Origin: Trema orientale
Lineage: Eukaryota; Streptophyta; Magnoliopsida; Rosales; Cannabaceae
Reading direction: 5' to 3'
Assembly (NCBI GenBank): GCA_002914845.1
Contig: JXTC01000040.1
Location: 332,433 to 396,432, forward strand
Length of the DNA: 64,000 nt
Part shown: in pieces, positions 34,496 through 46,186 of the stretch
Position numbering within the stretch: position 1 is the stretch's first letter
Layout of the letters: each line of letters starts with the position of its first letter
Made by a program: the position numbers and the translations under genes
The notes under the pieces: model-generated
What the model was told of the DNA's origin: nothing
What the model saw: only the letters and a program-made list of their open reading frames with translations
Database searches by the model: none

Positions 34496-37400
34496 CTAAT
34501 CCTTAAAATCTTTAAATGATACAACACCCATATGAGCAGTATGCTTATAAAACACCTTAGGCGTTAGACCTTTGGTGAGCGGATCCGCCAACATGGAGTT
34601 AGTTCCGATATGTTCTATAGATACTAGGTGACTCTGAACTCTTTCTTTAACAACTAGAAACTTAATGTCTATATGCTTAGACTTTGACGAGCTTTTATTG
34701 TTATTGGAATATAGAACAGCGGCTCTATTATCACAATAAATCTTCAATAGCTTTTCAATACCATCAACAATTCGCAGCTCAGTGATAAAATTCCGTAGCC
34801 ATATCTCTTAATTCGATGTCTCATGATAAGCTATAAACTCTGCCTCCATAGTGGATGAAGCTGCGAGCGTCTGCTTAACACTCTTCCAGGATACAGCTCC
34901 TCTAGCAAGCAAGTAAATATAGCCTGAAGTGGATCTCTTACTATCTAGGCATCCAGCATAATCGGAGTCAGAATACCCCATGATCTCTAAACGATCAGAT
35001 CTCCGATAAGTGAACATGTAATCTTTTGTTCTCTGTAAATATCATAAAACCCTCTTTGTTGCTGTTCAGTGATCCATACCAGGGTTGCCTAAATATCTGC
35101 CTAACACTCCAACTATGTACGCTATATCCAAACGCATACATACCTGAGCATACATCAGACTCCCTACTGCAGATGCATAAGGGATCTTTTGCATTTCTTT
35201 AGCTTCAAACTCATTCTTAAGGCGTTGAATGAGACTGAATTTATCACCCTTAGCAATGGGTGTATCTCCTGGGGCACATTTGCTTATGCCAAATCTATCA
35301 GGCACCCTATCGATATAGCTCTTTTATGATAACCTAAGTACACCCTGAGAGTAATCTCGGTGTATCGTAATTCCTAATACAAATTAGGCGTCCCCAAGAT
35401 CTTTCATCTCAAATTTGTTTGATAGAAATTTCTCGGTTTCATGCAGTAAGCCTGTATCATTGCTTATCAAAAGTATATCATCAACATATAAGACCACGAA
35501 GATATATTTACTCCTACTGAACTTGTGATAAATGCATCTATCTACTGAATTTTTCTCAAAACCGAAAGAGGAAATAACTTGATGGAACTTATGATACTAT
35601 TGACGGGATGCTTGTTTGAGACTATAGATAGATTTTTTTAGTTTACAGACCATAGACTTTGGATCTATAGTTACAAAGTTTTCTGGCTGTACCATATAAA
35701 TCGTTTCCTCAATATCACCATTGAGAAACGCAGTCTTTACATCCATCTGATGTAGCTCCAGATCAAAATGAGCTACTAGTACTATAATTATTCTGAAAGA
35801 GTCTTTCGAAGAAACTAGAGAGAAAGTCTCTTTATAATCAATGCCTTCTTTCTGAGTGAAACCTTTGGTAACAAGATGAGCCTTATATATCTCGATATTA
35901 CCTTTAGAATCCTTTTTGGTTTTAAAAATCCATTTACAATCAGTAGGTTTCTTTCCTACTGGCAATTTGACGAGTTCTCAAATGTCATTGTCTTTCATGG
36001 ATTTCATCTCATCTTCCATGGCAGCGATCCACTGTTAGGATTTTGAACTTTGTTTGGCTCGAGTGAAATTGATTGGATAATTTTTCACTCCTATATTAAA
36101 CTCATGTTTTAGGAGATAGACGATGTAATCATCTGGAATGGCGTTTCTCCTTTCCTTAGCAAATCTCCTTAATGACACTTCCTCTTGAGGTTGTTGAGGT
36201 TACTCTTTAGGAGCAATTTCCTCATGTGGGATAGAGAGTTGCAGAATATTATCTTGAATTTCTGGATTTACTTCTTAAATGATATCAGGCAAAGGAGCCT
36301 GATCACCTTCAATGGCAACTGTAGGAAGAGGAATGAATTCCTCTTCAAAGCCAATATCTCTTACCTTATCTATGTGAAACCTCTGGATCTTTTATCGTAG
36401 CTAACAAAATAGCAGCTTATTGTTCTTGAGTCCAGTTTCTTTTCATATGGCCTGTATGGCCTTGCCTTAGCTGGATAACCCCAAATATGTAAGTGCCTAA
36501 TGCTAGGCTTCTTATCTTTCCATGGTTTATATGGGGTTTTAGCTACTAATTTGCTGGGTACTCTGTTGAATATATAAACTGCAGTCTTTAGTACTTCTCT
36601 CCAGAGTGATTCAGGTAAGGAGAAATGACTGATCATACTCCTCACCATATCCTTAAGTGTTCGGTTTCGTTACTCAGCAATACCATTCATGCTAGATTTT
36701 TCTGGTATTGTATATTGTTGGACGATTCCATATTCCTCTAGGTACTGGGCAAAGGGACCTAGACGTTGTTCACCGGATCCATTATACCTACCGTAGTATT
36801 CACCACCACGATCGGATTTAACGGCTTTAATTTTCTTGTCAAGTTGATTTTCAACCTCGACTTTGAAAGTTTTAAATACGTCCAGGGATTGTCACTTCTC
36901 ATGAATCAAAATATAGATATCCATAGCAAGAGTAAAAGTCTATGAATGTGATGAAATACTGTTGGCTATTCCATAAAACTATAGGGAATGGACCGCAGAT
37001 ATCAGTATGTACCAGTTCTAAGACACTGGAACTCCTATTGGCACTTAATTTAGTACATTTGTCTGTTTTCCTTTAATGCACTCAACACAAACTGTGAAGT
37101 CTGTGAGGATAAGTGGGTCAAGAATTCCATCTGACATAAGACTTTATATTTTCTGTTTAGAGATGTGTCCTAATCGCTTGTACCATAACACAGAGGAATT
37201 CTCAATGGTTTTGCATTTTGTACATGTTTCTCGATATGCAAAGTTTCATTAATTGAGGTAATAGTGTTGACTTTATATAGGTTATCAATCAAAGTACCAG
37301 TCGCAATAATATTAGAATTTTGAAAAAGACTAAATTTATTTTCTAAATGAATAAGAATAACTAGATTTGTCCAAAACTAAAATGGAAATTAAATTCTGTC

Positions 37401-38360
37401 TAAATAACGGTACAATAAATGTCTCATCTAAATCTAAAATAAACTAGAACTTAATTGCAACCTAAATAGACCTGTTGCCTCCACTGTAGCTGTATCATTA
37501 TTGCCCACATAGATGTATCTTTCAGCATCAGTTAGCAGACGACTCCTCAGAAGACTCTGCATAAACATACTTATATGAGTAGTGGCACCGGTATCTACCC
37601 ACTACGTATGACTGGGTACAGAAGCAAAATTAAACCCAGAACAGACAAAATTGAGAAGCTTACCTTTCTTTATACGCTAAGCGGCATACTGGGGACATTC
37701 CATGTTCATATGTCCTGCCTTCTTGCAGAAGAAACAAGCTGATTCCTCATCATGTTTCTTTTGCACTTTATTATGTGAAATTCCAGATGCAGCTCCTTTA
37801 TCCTTAGTTCTTTTTCTTTTCTTATCTTGAGAGGTTGTTGCAAAGTGAACATTCTTTGTCTTATCTCGCTTCAATCTATCGTCTTCTTGTACACACTGAG
37901 ATATGAGCTCATTAAGAGTCCTTTTTTCTTTACGGATGTTGTAACTCACTTTAAATTGACTGAATTGTGACGGAAGAGATAGTAGTACTAATTGCATGAG
38001 TAAGTCATCCGACAGCTCTAACTTAAGTGCCTTTAGTTTTGAAGCTAGATTGGACATCTCCATGATGTACTCCGCATAGCAAGTAAATTGCTCAATATGG
38101 TACATGTTTCCGCTTTTTTATTCTTTTTGAAACGTTCCGCAATTGCGTCAAGGAACACCTTAGCATTATCAACTTCTGGCACAGCACCCCTAATAGTCTC
38201 AGGTATGGAATGTTTCGTGATTATAAGACTCATGTGATTATAGCGTTCCCACTGCTCAAAGTTCTTAATGTCCGTAGCAGAACTTTTATCTGTAAGAGTA
38301 GTAGGTTGTTCTTTCCTGAGTGCAGGGTCCGGATCCATGTAATCGAGCACAATCATAACG
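34496..38360 (-). pseudogene. gag-pol remains of the copia fossil
   Basis: Minus-strand family motifs include the gag zinc knuckle CFFCKKAGHMNMEC (near 37700), integrase words near 36370-36650, the reverse transcriptase stretches GFTQKEGIDYKETFS and LHQMDVKTAFLNGD, and the RNase H stretches GYSDSDYAGCLDSKRSTSGY and IYCDNRAAV. These place it in Ty1/copia. The remains are spread over several frames and are not functional. Confidence 0.9.
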
Positions 38361-38545
38361 TGCTCACTTCTTGAAGTTTGTGCCGTTAAGCACAGGAATT
38401 GAATTTAAATTAGTAGATATGCTTGAAGTAGAAAATAATAACTCATATTAATAACATGTTATAAACTAAGCATACAATAATAAGATACACTAGCATAACA
38501 TAAACATATAAGGTGAGCTACCATCACAAGATACCCAGAACAACA

Positions 38546-38779
38546 TTAATAAGCCTTCCTTTGGGCCGACTTATCAACTTGTAAGTTGTACTCTTCAATG
38601 CAGTAATTAAATATTGACAGTAAATCCTATCAGACAGTAAATCTTCTTTTGGGTCGATTTATTGTCCACATGGAAACTTAATAATCATCACATATCTATT
38701 ATTGCAAGTGTGTTCATTATTCGGTCAAATAACCACCTTTCTTTGGGCCGGTAATCATTTGCATGAATAATAAACACAC
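38546..38779 (-). ncRNA. three stem-loops with a shared loop in the copia leader
   Basis: On the element strand three hairpins lie just upstream of gag. Hairpin 1 (38546-38577) has a 10-bp stem (TTGATAAGTC with GGCTTATTAA) and loop GGCCCAAAGGAA. Hairpin 2 (38633-38666) has an 11-position stem with one mismatch (GACAATAAATC with GATTTACTGTC) and loop GACCCAAAAGAA. Hairpin 3 (38708-38779) has a 12-bp stem (CAAATGATTACC with GGTGGTTATTTG), loop GGCCCAAAGAAA, and an outer 15-bp stem (GTGTGTTTATTATTC with GAATAATGAACACAC). Loops are all 12 nt and nearly identical while stems differ in sequence but pair. This is the mark of a selected RNA structure, perhaps used in packaging, dimerisation or translation of the element RNA. 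Confidence 0.7.
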
Positions 38780-39119
38780 AATCATTCAAATATTTCAAAA
38801 TAAATAAATTTACACAATAAAAGTTATTTTGGCAACATGTTGTTTCAACTCATCTATTTCAAAATATTTAAACAAATAGTGCAAAGAAAATAATAACCAA
38901 AGTGCCCAGAATATTAAACTGAAAATTTCGATGCACAAATATTAGTGGATGACTGACTGAGTTTTAAACACTTTTATCAACTCTTAAAGCCAAATAGAGT
39001 TTTCAACGGAAAAAGTGTGGGTCGTACTGAAGCTGAGTTTTCAACTCAATTCTATCCAAAACCGAGACCGTGTACCTCAATTAGGTAAAAAATTTGACCA
39101 AAAAAATTTACCCTCTTCC

Positions 39120-39362
39120 CAGGCGATGGCACTGTAGAGCCAGCATATGGTGTCGTGGCACCATCATAGCAGTAAGGGTAGCACTGTGGTACCAGTTGTG
39201 TGGTGCCGCGGTGCCACCTGATTTGTGGGTGGCACTGCAGTGCTATTGGCGTGGCGCGGTGCCGCCACGGCGACTTGATTATGGTGCTGCGGTGCCATTG
39301 ATTGCTGCCACAGCGCCGGCTTCCTGTGCTGTGCACCGCAGCGCCACCAATGTAGCGTCGTA
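39120..39362 (-). repeat. GC-rich degenerate repeat in the copia leader
   Basis: About 240 bp strikingly richer in G+C than the window, made of imperfect repeats of GGTGCCGCGGTGCCA-like words in several spacings. It lies between the primer-binding site and gag. Open frames crossing it are low-complexity products of the repeats and not genes. Confidence 0.7.
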
Positions 39363-39635
39363 GCCCCAGAATTCGGTCTTAGTGTTAATTACCCGATTTT
39401 AAAATTGGGTAACTCAAATCTAATATAATTTTTCATTTTTATCTGCAAACTTTATGATCCAAAACTCATAATTCAACCTTTAGACAGTCAATATCTCAAC
39501 AAAATCATAAAAAATTCATCAATAATATATGTTATATCTAAACCTTACTAAGCCATACAGGTAAATATATCACAAAATAGAAACATGCATGATTATCCTA
39601 AGCAATTTAACATGATTTCCTGCCCCTGATACCAC

Positions 39636-40143
39636 TTATTAGATATATATATAATGGATTATTAAACCAAATATAATCCCAGAATCTATCATGCCAAATT
39701 GTCAGGAAAAGATTTGTTGAGAGAAAACCCGTGACTAACCTGGATCCATTGTGATTGACAGCAAATGATGAGATCACGTAAGCGTGATTAACTAATGAGA
39801 GTCTGAGGGTAGAAAGTCTTCTACAGCCAGAATACTCTATGTATACTCAATGGAAACTCTCTCTATTAATAGAGATAGAGGAAAAGAGCACACACTCTAT
39901 TTGGCTTGGGGACCAAAACTCTTATAGTTATGTCCTTATATACTAGTAGCCAATAGAAACCCCATCAATCCTTATTGGACTAGGATTAGGTAACCACATA
40001 TTATAGAATCCACACTAAATAAGTAATTTCCTGAGCCCATAATTAGATCACTTAATGGCCCCACTTAATTAGACAGCCCTAATATAATATAATTGTTATA
40101 ACAACTATGGCCTACATATTGGGTTACGCGAGTAAACCCAACA
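39636..40143 (-). repeat. 5' LTR of the copia fossil
   Basis: About 508 bp, matching 33593-34103. Its inner edge abuts the tRNA-Met primer-binding site. The outer edge ends AACCCAACA directly before the TSD AGATT. Confidence 0.92.
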
Positions 40144-40148
40144 AGATT

Positions 40149-40557
40149 AAAAAGCCACCATTCAAAACTTCAACTCTCCATGGCCAAGCAGTCTCTTCAT
40201 TCTCTAAAGTTCCGATGACCGATGAAAGGTTAAGGCTGATAAAAATCAAGACCTTATTGGCTATCATTTTTTATGGTGGTCGTGTTGGTAACGGAGGAGT
40301 TGCTACCCTAGTCAGCTACACATGGCAATCATGGCAGATATGTTTGGTGCTGCATATGGCAGTCGGGGGTGACGAGTTTCGGTAAAGTCAAAAAGGAAAG
40401 AAAAGAGGGAACTACTGTCTTGCAAGAGAAAAGGAAAAGCGGTATATGGCTATATGCCCCATTAATTTAACGCGAGGGGCCACATTAAGGCAAGAGAGGC
40501 ATCTTCCCCCAGATTTTTTGGGGGAAAAAAATTCTATTATACGTGTGTGTGTATATA
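40149..40557. mobile_element. LTR-like noncoding repeat, right part
   Basis: This begins at the right TSD of the copia fossil and reads AAAGCCACCATTCAAAAC and onwards with moderate G+C. It is probably the continuation of the repeat at 32334-33592, which the copia element split. No coding content. Confidence 0.35.
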
Positions 40558-40800
40558 TATATATATGGGCACCTAGGTATTTTCTTTAACCTAGTTATTT
40601 TTTTTTTTTGCTTATGCATAGATATCAATTTGGCCAATGAAAATTTATCATGCACATTTTTATATAGTAAAAAAATAAGAAAGAGAAATAACATTAATGA
40701 TGCACATTTTTTCATACATCTCATTATAACTGTTAAATCATCATTAGATGATGATCTAACGGCTAAAAAAAAAAAAAAACCTACTGGATTGGCAACATAT
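40558..40800. mobile_element. AT-rich MITE-like repeat, copy 1
   Basis: One of four related stretches (40558-40800, about 45095-45320, 51187-51460, 51465-51680). They share the order CTAGTAGGTATTT-like start, then TCAATTTGGCCAATGAAAATT-type words, CATGCACATTTTT, an A/G-rich run, and ATCTAACGGCTAAAAA near the end. They sit between TA repeats. Weak inverted ends suggest a MITE, but no TSD was fixed. Confidence 0.45.
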
Positions 40801-41056
40801 ATATATATGATCTCAATTAACTCTAATTTTCATCAAAATTCTGTTTGTTTCTTGTGATTTAAAATTGGTTTTAGTAACTAGCAACTGTAGACTCTATAAA
40901 ATTGAAAAAAATAGTCTTACGTTGATTACATGTGAGATTTATATGTGGATGTTTATTAACATATATGTTGGTATATATTTCTAAGTATCTTGTATATATA
41001 TATATATATTCTTTTTACGTTTTTTATTATACATGCATATTCAGTTATGTGACTGT

Positions 41057-43690
41057 GTCATGACCTGAAATTCAAAACCGTGACTTTTAGTAATTTTAAG
41101 TGAAAATATAATAAAATATTAATTTTTTAAAATTCAAGAGAAATCAAGTATTAGATAATTTCATTTTGATCCTCAGGTCATTATGAGTTCCATATCCATT
41201 AAAAAATTGTATTAGTTTGTAATTACTTAAGAAAAATGCATGTTAAAGTTTAAGAAAATTTCTAGTTATCTCATTTGATTATTTGTTGAGAAATCATAAA
41301 TTTTGATAAATAAATTCAACTGAAAACTTTAGCCTAGTGTTAAAAATAATTTACATTTAATCACTTATAGTTTCAAGTATTCAAATTAATAACAAAATTA
41401 TCCTCATATATCCACTTAGTAGATTTACTAATCTTGACTAAATAACTGAACAAGAAAAGAAATACAACAGAGTATGAACACCCACCAAGGATTAAGAGTA
41501 AAAATACAAGTACAAGCTACGTAGCTTGTCTGACCACCAAGATTACTACCTCAATTAGACCAACACCTGAAAGTGGGAGAAGTAAGGGGGATGAGCATTC
41601 ACATGTACAGTAGAATTTCAATTATCTTTTTGATTGGATGCAATTTTACTAAACCTACATGGTTAATATATTTTTCCTAAAATCTATTTATAAACTAAGT
41701 TTATAAAATAATTGATATCCCGAATAATCTTATATTCAAAACTAAAACCAAATCCACAAAATTGGACATATTATAAATCAACCAAGTATATGAGTGAGCT
41801 CTCATCCTCTCATTATGGCCATGTAATATCTCTGTAGCAGAAGTACCCAGTATCCTGATACCACCCATAGGTGCATCAGCCAAAAACCTGCGCAGATGCT
41901 TAGGTCTTTCACCTAGCATTGCAGTAACTCGCCAGTGATCTAAACTACCATGATGTAATAATAGAACTCAAGTGTGTGATCCTATGGTATGTACAACGTG
42001 TAACAGTTCACAATATTATGCATCTAAGAATCAAATCATGCTTTAAAATCCAACTTGGTAATATCCTGGGATTTACCGTAACATAGGCAGCACATTGCTA
42101 TTTTACCCCATAATCACGATATAAAAAGTATGTATAATAATCCACACAGTCCAATCCCAGTATAATCTAATAATTTTCAACAATTTATTAAACCATCGTC
42201 AAATCACGATTTTTCATAAATGAGTTTTAAAGTAATTATAAATCAGAATAGATATAAAATTATATAATTAAACCCCTAACGTAATATGATAGCAAAACCA
42301 AGCTAAAGACGCTCAAAGAAACTCACATTAGTCATTTGGGTATTCATACGCCCGTTTCGGGATCCCGATAAGTCCACTGGGAAAAATGACTTTTCCACCG
42401 AAGTCTCAGATGGAGAAACAAATATCACCGCTGAATTTAGAGCAGTAAAAAATGCTAGGTTAGATATATACCTTGTCAAAAATAGGTCTCGATTCGGGAC
42501 CAACTCGTGGCATGCAAAATAGTACCTTTTACGAGCCACGAAATTTGTGCCATTTCGAAACATAGCGATATTATATATCAAAACTCGTTTCTCGACCTCA
42601 CTAAATCCAAGTTTGAAATCAGAATTCAATTTCGAGTTCTCGAGCCTTAAACGAGCTTTAAATTCGAGAATTACAAAAATATCTCTTTTTGGAATTAATT
42701 TGAAAAAATATCCGCTTTTATAAAGTATTTAGAAAATTGTCATTTTTGCTGATTTTTTACAAAAATATCATTGTTCTGAAATATTTCAGAAATATCACTA
42801 TTACAGAATTATTTAGAAAAATATCATTTTCGAAAATATTTAAAATAGTATCAACTTTACTGATTATTTGTAAAAATGTCATTTTAGCAATAATACTTCG
42901 GAAAGTAATAATTTTCTAATCTCAGCCCAACGCCCAAGGCTTAAGTCTGAATAGTAACAAACTCTAGTCCAACACCATTTAGTTTTGCAAAAAATATCAC
43001 TTTTCGTCTAAATTAGAAAAATACCATATTTTTCAATTCGAAAATTAACATGCTTCTGGATATCATTTAACTTCTACCAATCCTAATTATTCATGATTTG
43101 TAACCTTCTTTCATCTCATATAATTACCTCGAGTAAAAATAGTTATCTAATAAAAAAGTTATAAAAATATTACATTTTACAAACCACGGTAAAAAGACCC
43201 AAACGGTGGAAATCTTACCGGCGGCGAATTAGTAGCCGAGACTGATTAAGAAATGACGGCGATGACGAAACGAATCTAATGGTACCAGTGGTGTCACGAA
43301 AGGAGGTCCGACAGAGCTCTAGTGACCAAAAACGTCCAATGTGGCCGAAATCTTCGTAGCCTCCATTCTCCGGCTGCTGCCGGCGGCTCTTGGCAGTGGC
43401 AGGTGGTTGTTGTTTGTCGGAGGCCGACGGTCCTCATGGGCTGGCGGTGGCTTCGTGCGGTGGCGGCAGAGCTCGGTTCCTCTCTCTCTCTCCCCCTCTC
43501 TCAAGCCCTCACATGAAGAAGATGAAGAAGTGGAGGGAGTTTTATGCAAAATTTTAAAACTGTAGCACCGTATTAAAAAGATTTCAGATGTTTTGAATAT
43601 TTTAATCCGAAAATACTTATTTACAAGTTTGCCATTGTGTGTAAATTTCCCAGTTTGACCCTTTTATGACTCAGATTTTACAAGTTATGC
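41057..43690. mobile_element. LTR-like noncoding repeat (fossil), possibly a solo LTR or LARD piece
   Basis: It starts near TGTCATGACCTGAAATTC, resembling the TGTCACGACC start of many plant Ty3-type LTRs. It contains long noncoding AT-rich sequence and, at 43200-43560, a G+C-rich part with GGCGGC and a CT run, as in LTR transcription-start regions. A related start is at 46195. No coding domains were seen. Ends and family are uncertain. Confidence 0.35.
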
Positions 43691-44454
43691 AATAGGCTAC
43701 GTGTTTATAAAAGCTTATATCATTTTTGTTTTCTTCCCATAGTTTGTAATTCTTTTTTTTTAAAAAAAATAAATGATATTCTACATCTAATTTGGAAATA
43801 GTTTAAATAAAAATTACATTATTTATTCTATGTATGAGAAAATAGTTACTATTATATCAAATACATCTTGAGAATTCATTTTTCTATATATCTTATCACA
43901 AATAAGAGGTTATGAAAGCCAATTTCATATTATTATCTAGATATTTAGCATTAAACTTGAAAAATATGTAAGCAAACCGAATTTTATTAAATATTTATTT
44001 AAATTTGCTTAAAATTTTTATTTCTATGGTTGACCCCTTAAATAAATTTCTGGCTCCCTTACTGGTTGCATCTCTGAAGTTTTTCTTGGCCTATTATAGA
44101 ACTAAATGAAAATATAACATAAATTACATAAACCAATAAAAGAGATATATATAGAACTAAATGAAAATATAACATAAATTACATAACCAATAAAAGAGAA
44201 ATAGGATATAGAGATATAGAAATAGAGAATAAGAAATTCTTTTCTTTCTTTCTTTCTTGCTGTGTGTTTATAATGAGTTCAAAAGCAGATATAACCAATA
44301 AATGATACAAATTACATCGAATAAATTATCAATATAAACTACTAATTGTTATTCAAAAAATATATATATAAACCACTAATCGCATCCATTAATCTATTAA
44401 AGGTTAGTAGAATCAATGAATTGAAGATTGATAGATATTTAAAATTAAAGGATT
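43691..44454. other. intergenic DNA with a 55-bp tandem duplication and a hAT-like edge
   Basis: AGAACTAAATGAAAATATAA recurs at about 44098 and 44153 (period 55). Around 44020-44070 the words GGTTGACCCCTTAAATAAA and TTCTGGCTCCCTTACTGG match, inverted, the right-edge sequence near 63765-63792. They look like a widespread plant transposon end. No gene seen. Confidence 0.4.
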
Positions 44455-45308
44455 TATAACAAATGTCAGATAGATATTCACACTGTAACATTTATAGCAT
44501 GGCCCATTTTCTGTCTATTTATATCAACGTCTCGTCTAGGATTCAGTCACCGTCAGTCATATATATTAAGTAAATTTTATGAACTCTCCAATCCGTGCAT
44601 ATATGTACATACGAGATGGATAAATAGATCTTTTCATAACAAATATCAATAGCCCCATATTCATAATTAAGGACTTTAATTAGGGATAGCCACGCCAAAA
44701 TTGACCAAAGAGATAATAGCTCCAATCCAATGGACCAACAGTGTCACCACTTCACCTCAATTTGTACACGTGTGTCTCAAAACGTGTATCACATTTCTGA
44801 TGGATTAGATTCATTTCTAAAGAGAATTTTTAACAATTCAGAGTGTACGTAGATTAATTTTCGAGTACTCGCACTATTTGACAATACGGTCACTTTTCAA
44901 TTAGTTAAAAAATCCAATGGAGATCATCACTGCTGGAGGTACTTATGATTTTATGTATTATATCGGCCGATTTTCCCAAATCTGTGGTTATCTGACTTTT
45001 AAAATGTTGGGAGAGGTCATGCATGCTATATACAAACGTCATATATATATATATGGCACAAATATGATATATATATATATGGCACCAATTCAGTAGATAT
45101 ATTTTTTTTTAATTTTTTTATAAGTATTATTCGAGCCAATTAAATTATGTCACATATATCTTTTAATGATAAAAAGAGAAAGAAAAAGTATTAAATAATA
45201 AGTATTTAATTTTATTATTTTTTTCTAACTACTTAAATTATGATAACTGTTAGATCATAATTTAATGGCTAAAAAAAATACCTATGAAATTACCTACTAG
45301 ATTGGAAA

Positions 45309-45344
<36 letters not shown>

Positions 45345-46180
45345 TTGTATCCATGCAAATAAAATAATAACTGACAATATCATTTGTTAACTGTTTGTTA
45401 GTTAACGTATGTGTCATAGAAAATCTTGTTATATATGATGCATCAGCTTCTTAACAAAAAGAAAAGAAAAAGAAAAAACGATCTTTCTTTTTTTATTTTT
45501 TGAATTAAAAAGATTGCATTCATTCAATTAAAATGTAACACAAAGATTAGTAAACTAAACCAATGTTTTATCTTACTGAAAAGTGGAAAAGAAAAATGAT
45601 TTCGATATCATAAATATCGTGCAAAAAACTCATGCTCATGCTAAGAATAACTAGAGATTCATAGCTCATTTTTTATATCACTCACTTAAAAATTGACGAT
45701 TCATGCTCAAAGAGAAAATCTTAATTTAACAGATTTGCTCTCGTTTATTTATTTATTTATTTTTATCTAGTGTAACTTAATTAAACAGATTTTTTTGTAG
45801 AGGGGTAATTACCGTCAAGATGAGTTATAAAAACTCTTGCATGGGCGCCACCAAGATCAAAGCCATGGCTTCTCCCTCTTATAGCACTCTACCTCTTACA
45901 ACGACCATCACCTCTTCCTTCTCTTCTCTCCCCCGTTACGGTTAGAAACAACGTGATTAAGAAACCCTTTCGACACAAACTCCCATGTAAAGCCAGTACT
46001 ACTGAGGAGAATGATCAACACGTACCCCCATTGTCCACGTTAATCAATATTCTAATTACTTTGATTCCGCCGGAAAATTGGATAGGAGAAACGTGCTTAT
46101 CAGTCTTGGAGGGCTAACGACCAGTGCAGCCGCATGGCTGTAATCCGATCTCTTCGCCACCTTAGCAGCCCCGGTACTAT
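44455..46180 (+). repeat. duplicated PPO2-type upstream region plus PPO N-terminus, copy P
   Basis: This block aligns with 50421-52563. Shared landmarks in order include CATGGCCCAT.TTCTGTCTA, TCGTCTAGGATTCAGT, AAACGTGTATCACATTTCTG, CGAGTACTCGCACTATTTGA, CATCGGCCGATTTTCCC-like words, AAGATTGCATT.ATTCAATT, a TATAAAAA box near 45829 and the PPO start. It is a segmental duplication of promoter and gene, not a processed retrocopy. It ends inside the PPO coding region where an LTR-like repeat begins. Confidence 0.85.
45865..46180 (+). pseudogene. truncated PPO pseudogene, PPO2-like
   Basis: ATG 45865 opens MASPSYSTLPLTTT, matching the PPO2 transit peptide. Codon 27 is TAG after a small deletion relative to PPO2. 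Later sequence still reads KLDRRNVLISLGGLT (twin-arginine signal) and LFATLAAPV, the lumen cleavage region, before homology stops at about 46180. CuA, CuB and all later domains are absent, so no enzyme can be made. Its TATA box is kept (GTTATAAAAAC upstream), so a short transcript remains possible. It lies in the same orientation as PPO2, about 6.4 kb upstream of it. Confidence 0.9.
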
Positions 46181-46186
46181 CACTAC

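Larger units (their letters stand above)
33593..40143 (-). mobile_element. Ty1/copia LTR retrotransposon, full length but broken (fossil)
   Basis: The element is 6.55 kb, flanked by a perfect 5-bp TSD AGATT (33588-33592 and 40144-40148). In element order it has a 5' LTR at about 39636-40143, a primer-binding site complementary to initiator tRNA-Met (TGGTATCAGGGGC, minus strand, 39622-39634), a long leader, gag with zinc knuckle (about 38360-37670), protease/integrase (about 37660-36100), reverse transcriptase (about 35970-35070), RNase H (about 35020-34500), a polypurine tract beside the 3' LTR, and the 3' LTR at 33593-34103. The domain order is that of Ty1/copia and the sequence resembles the Tork/Tnt1 group. 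The coding part is broken in roughly a dozen or more places. The LTRs look about 90 percent identical by eye, suggesting an age of some millions of years. Confidence 0.93.

Noticed and set aside
39052-39363. Overlapping open frames on both strands in the GC-rich copia leader
   Set aside because: They are repetitive low-complexity translations of the GGTGCC-type repeat and not genes.
43319-43565. Three overlapping open frames near a CT run
   Set aside because: G+C-rich noncoding part of an LTR-like repeat; frames on both strands are equally open and none is family-like.
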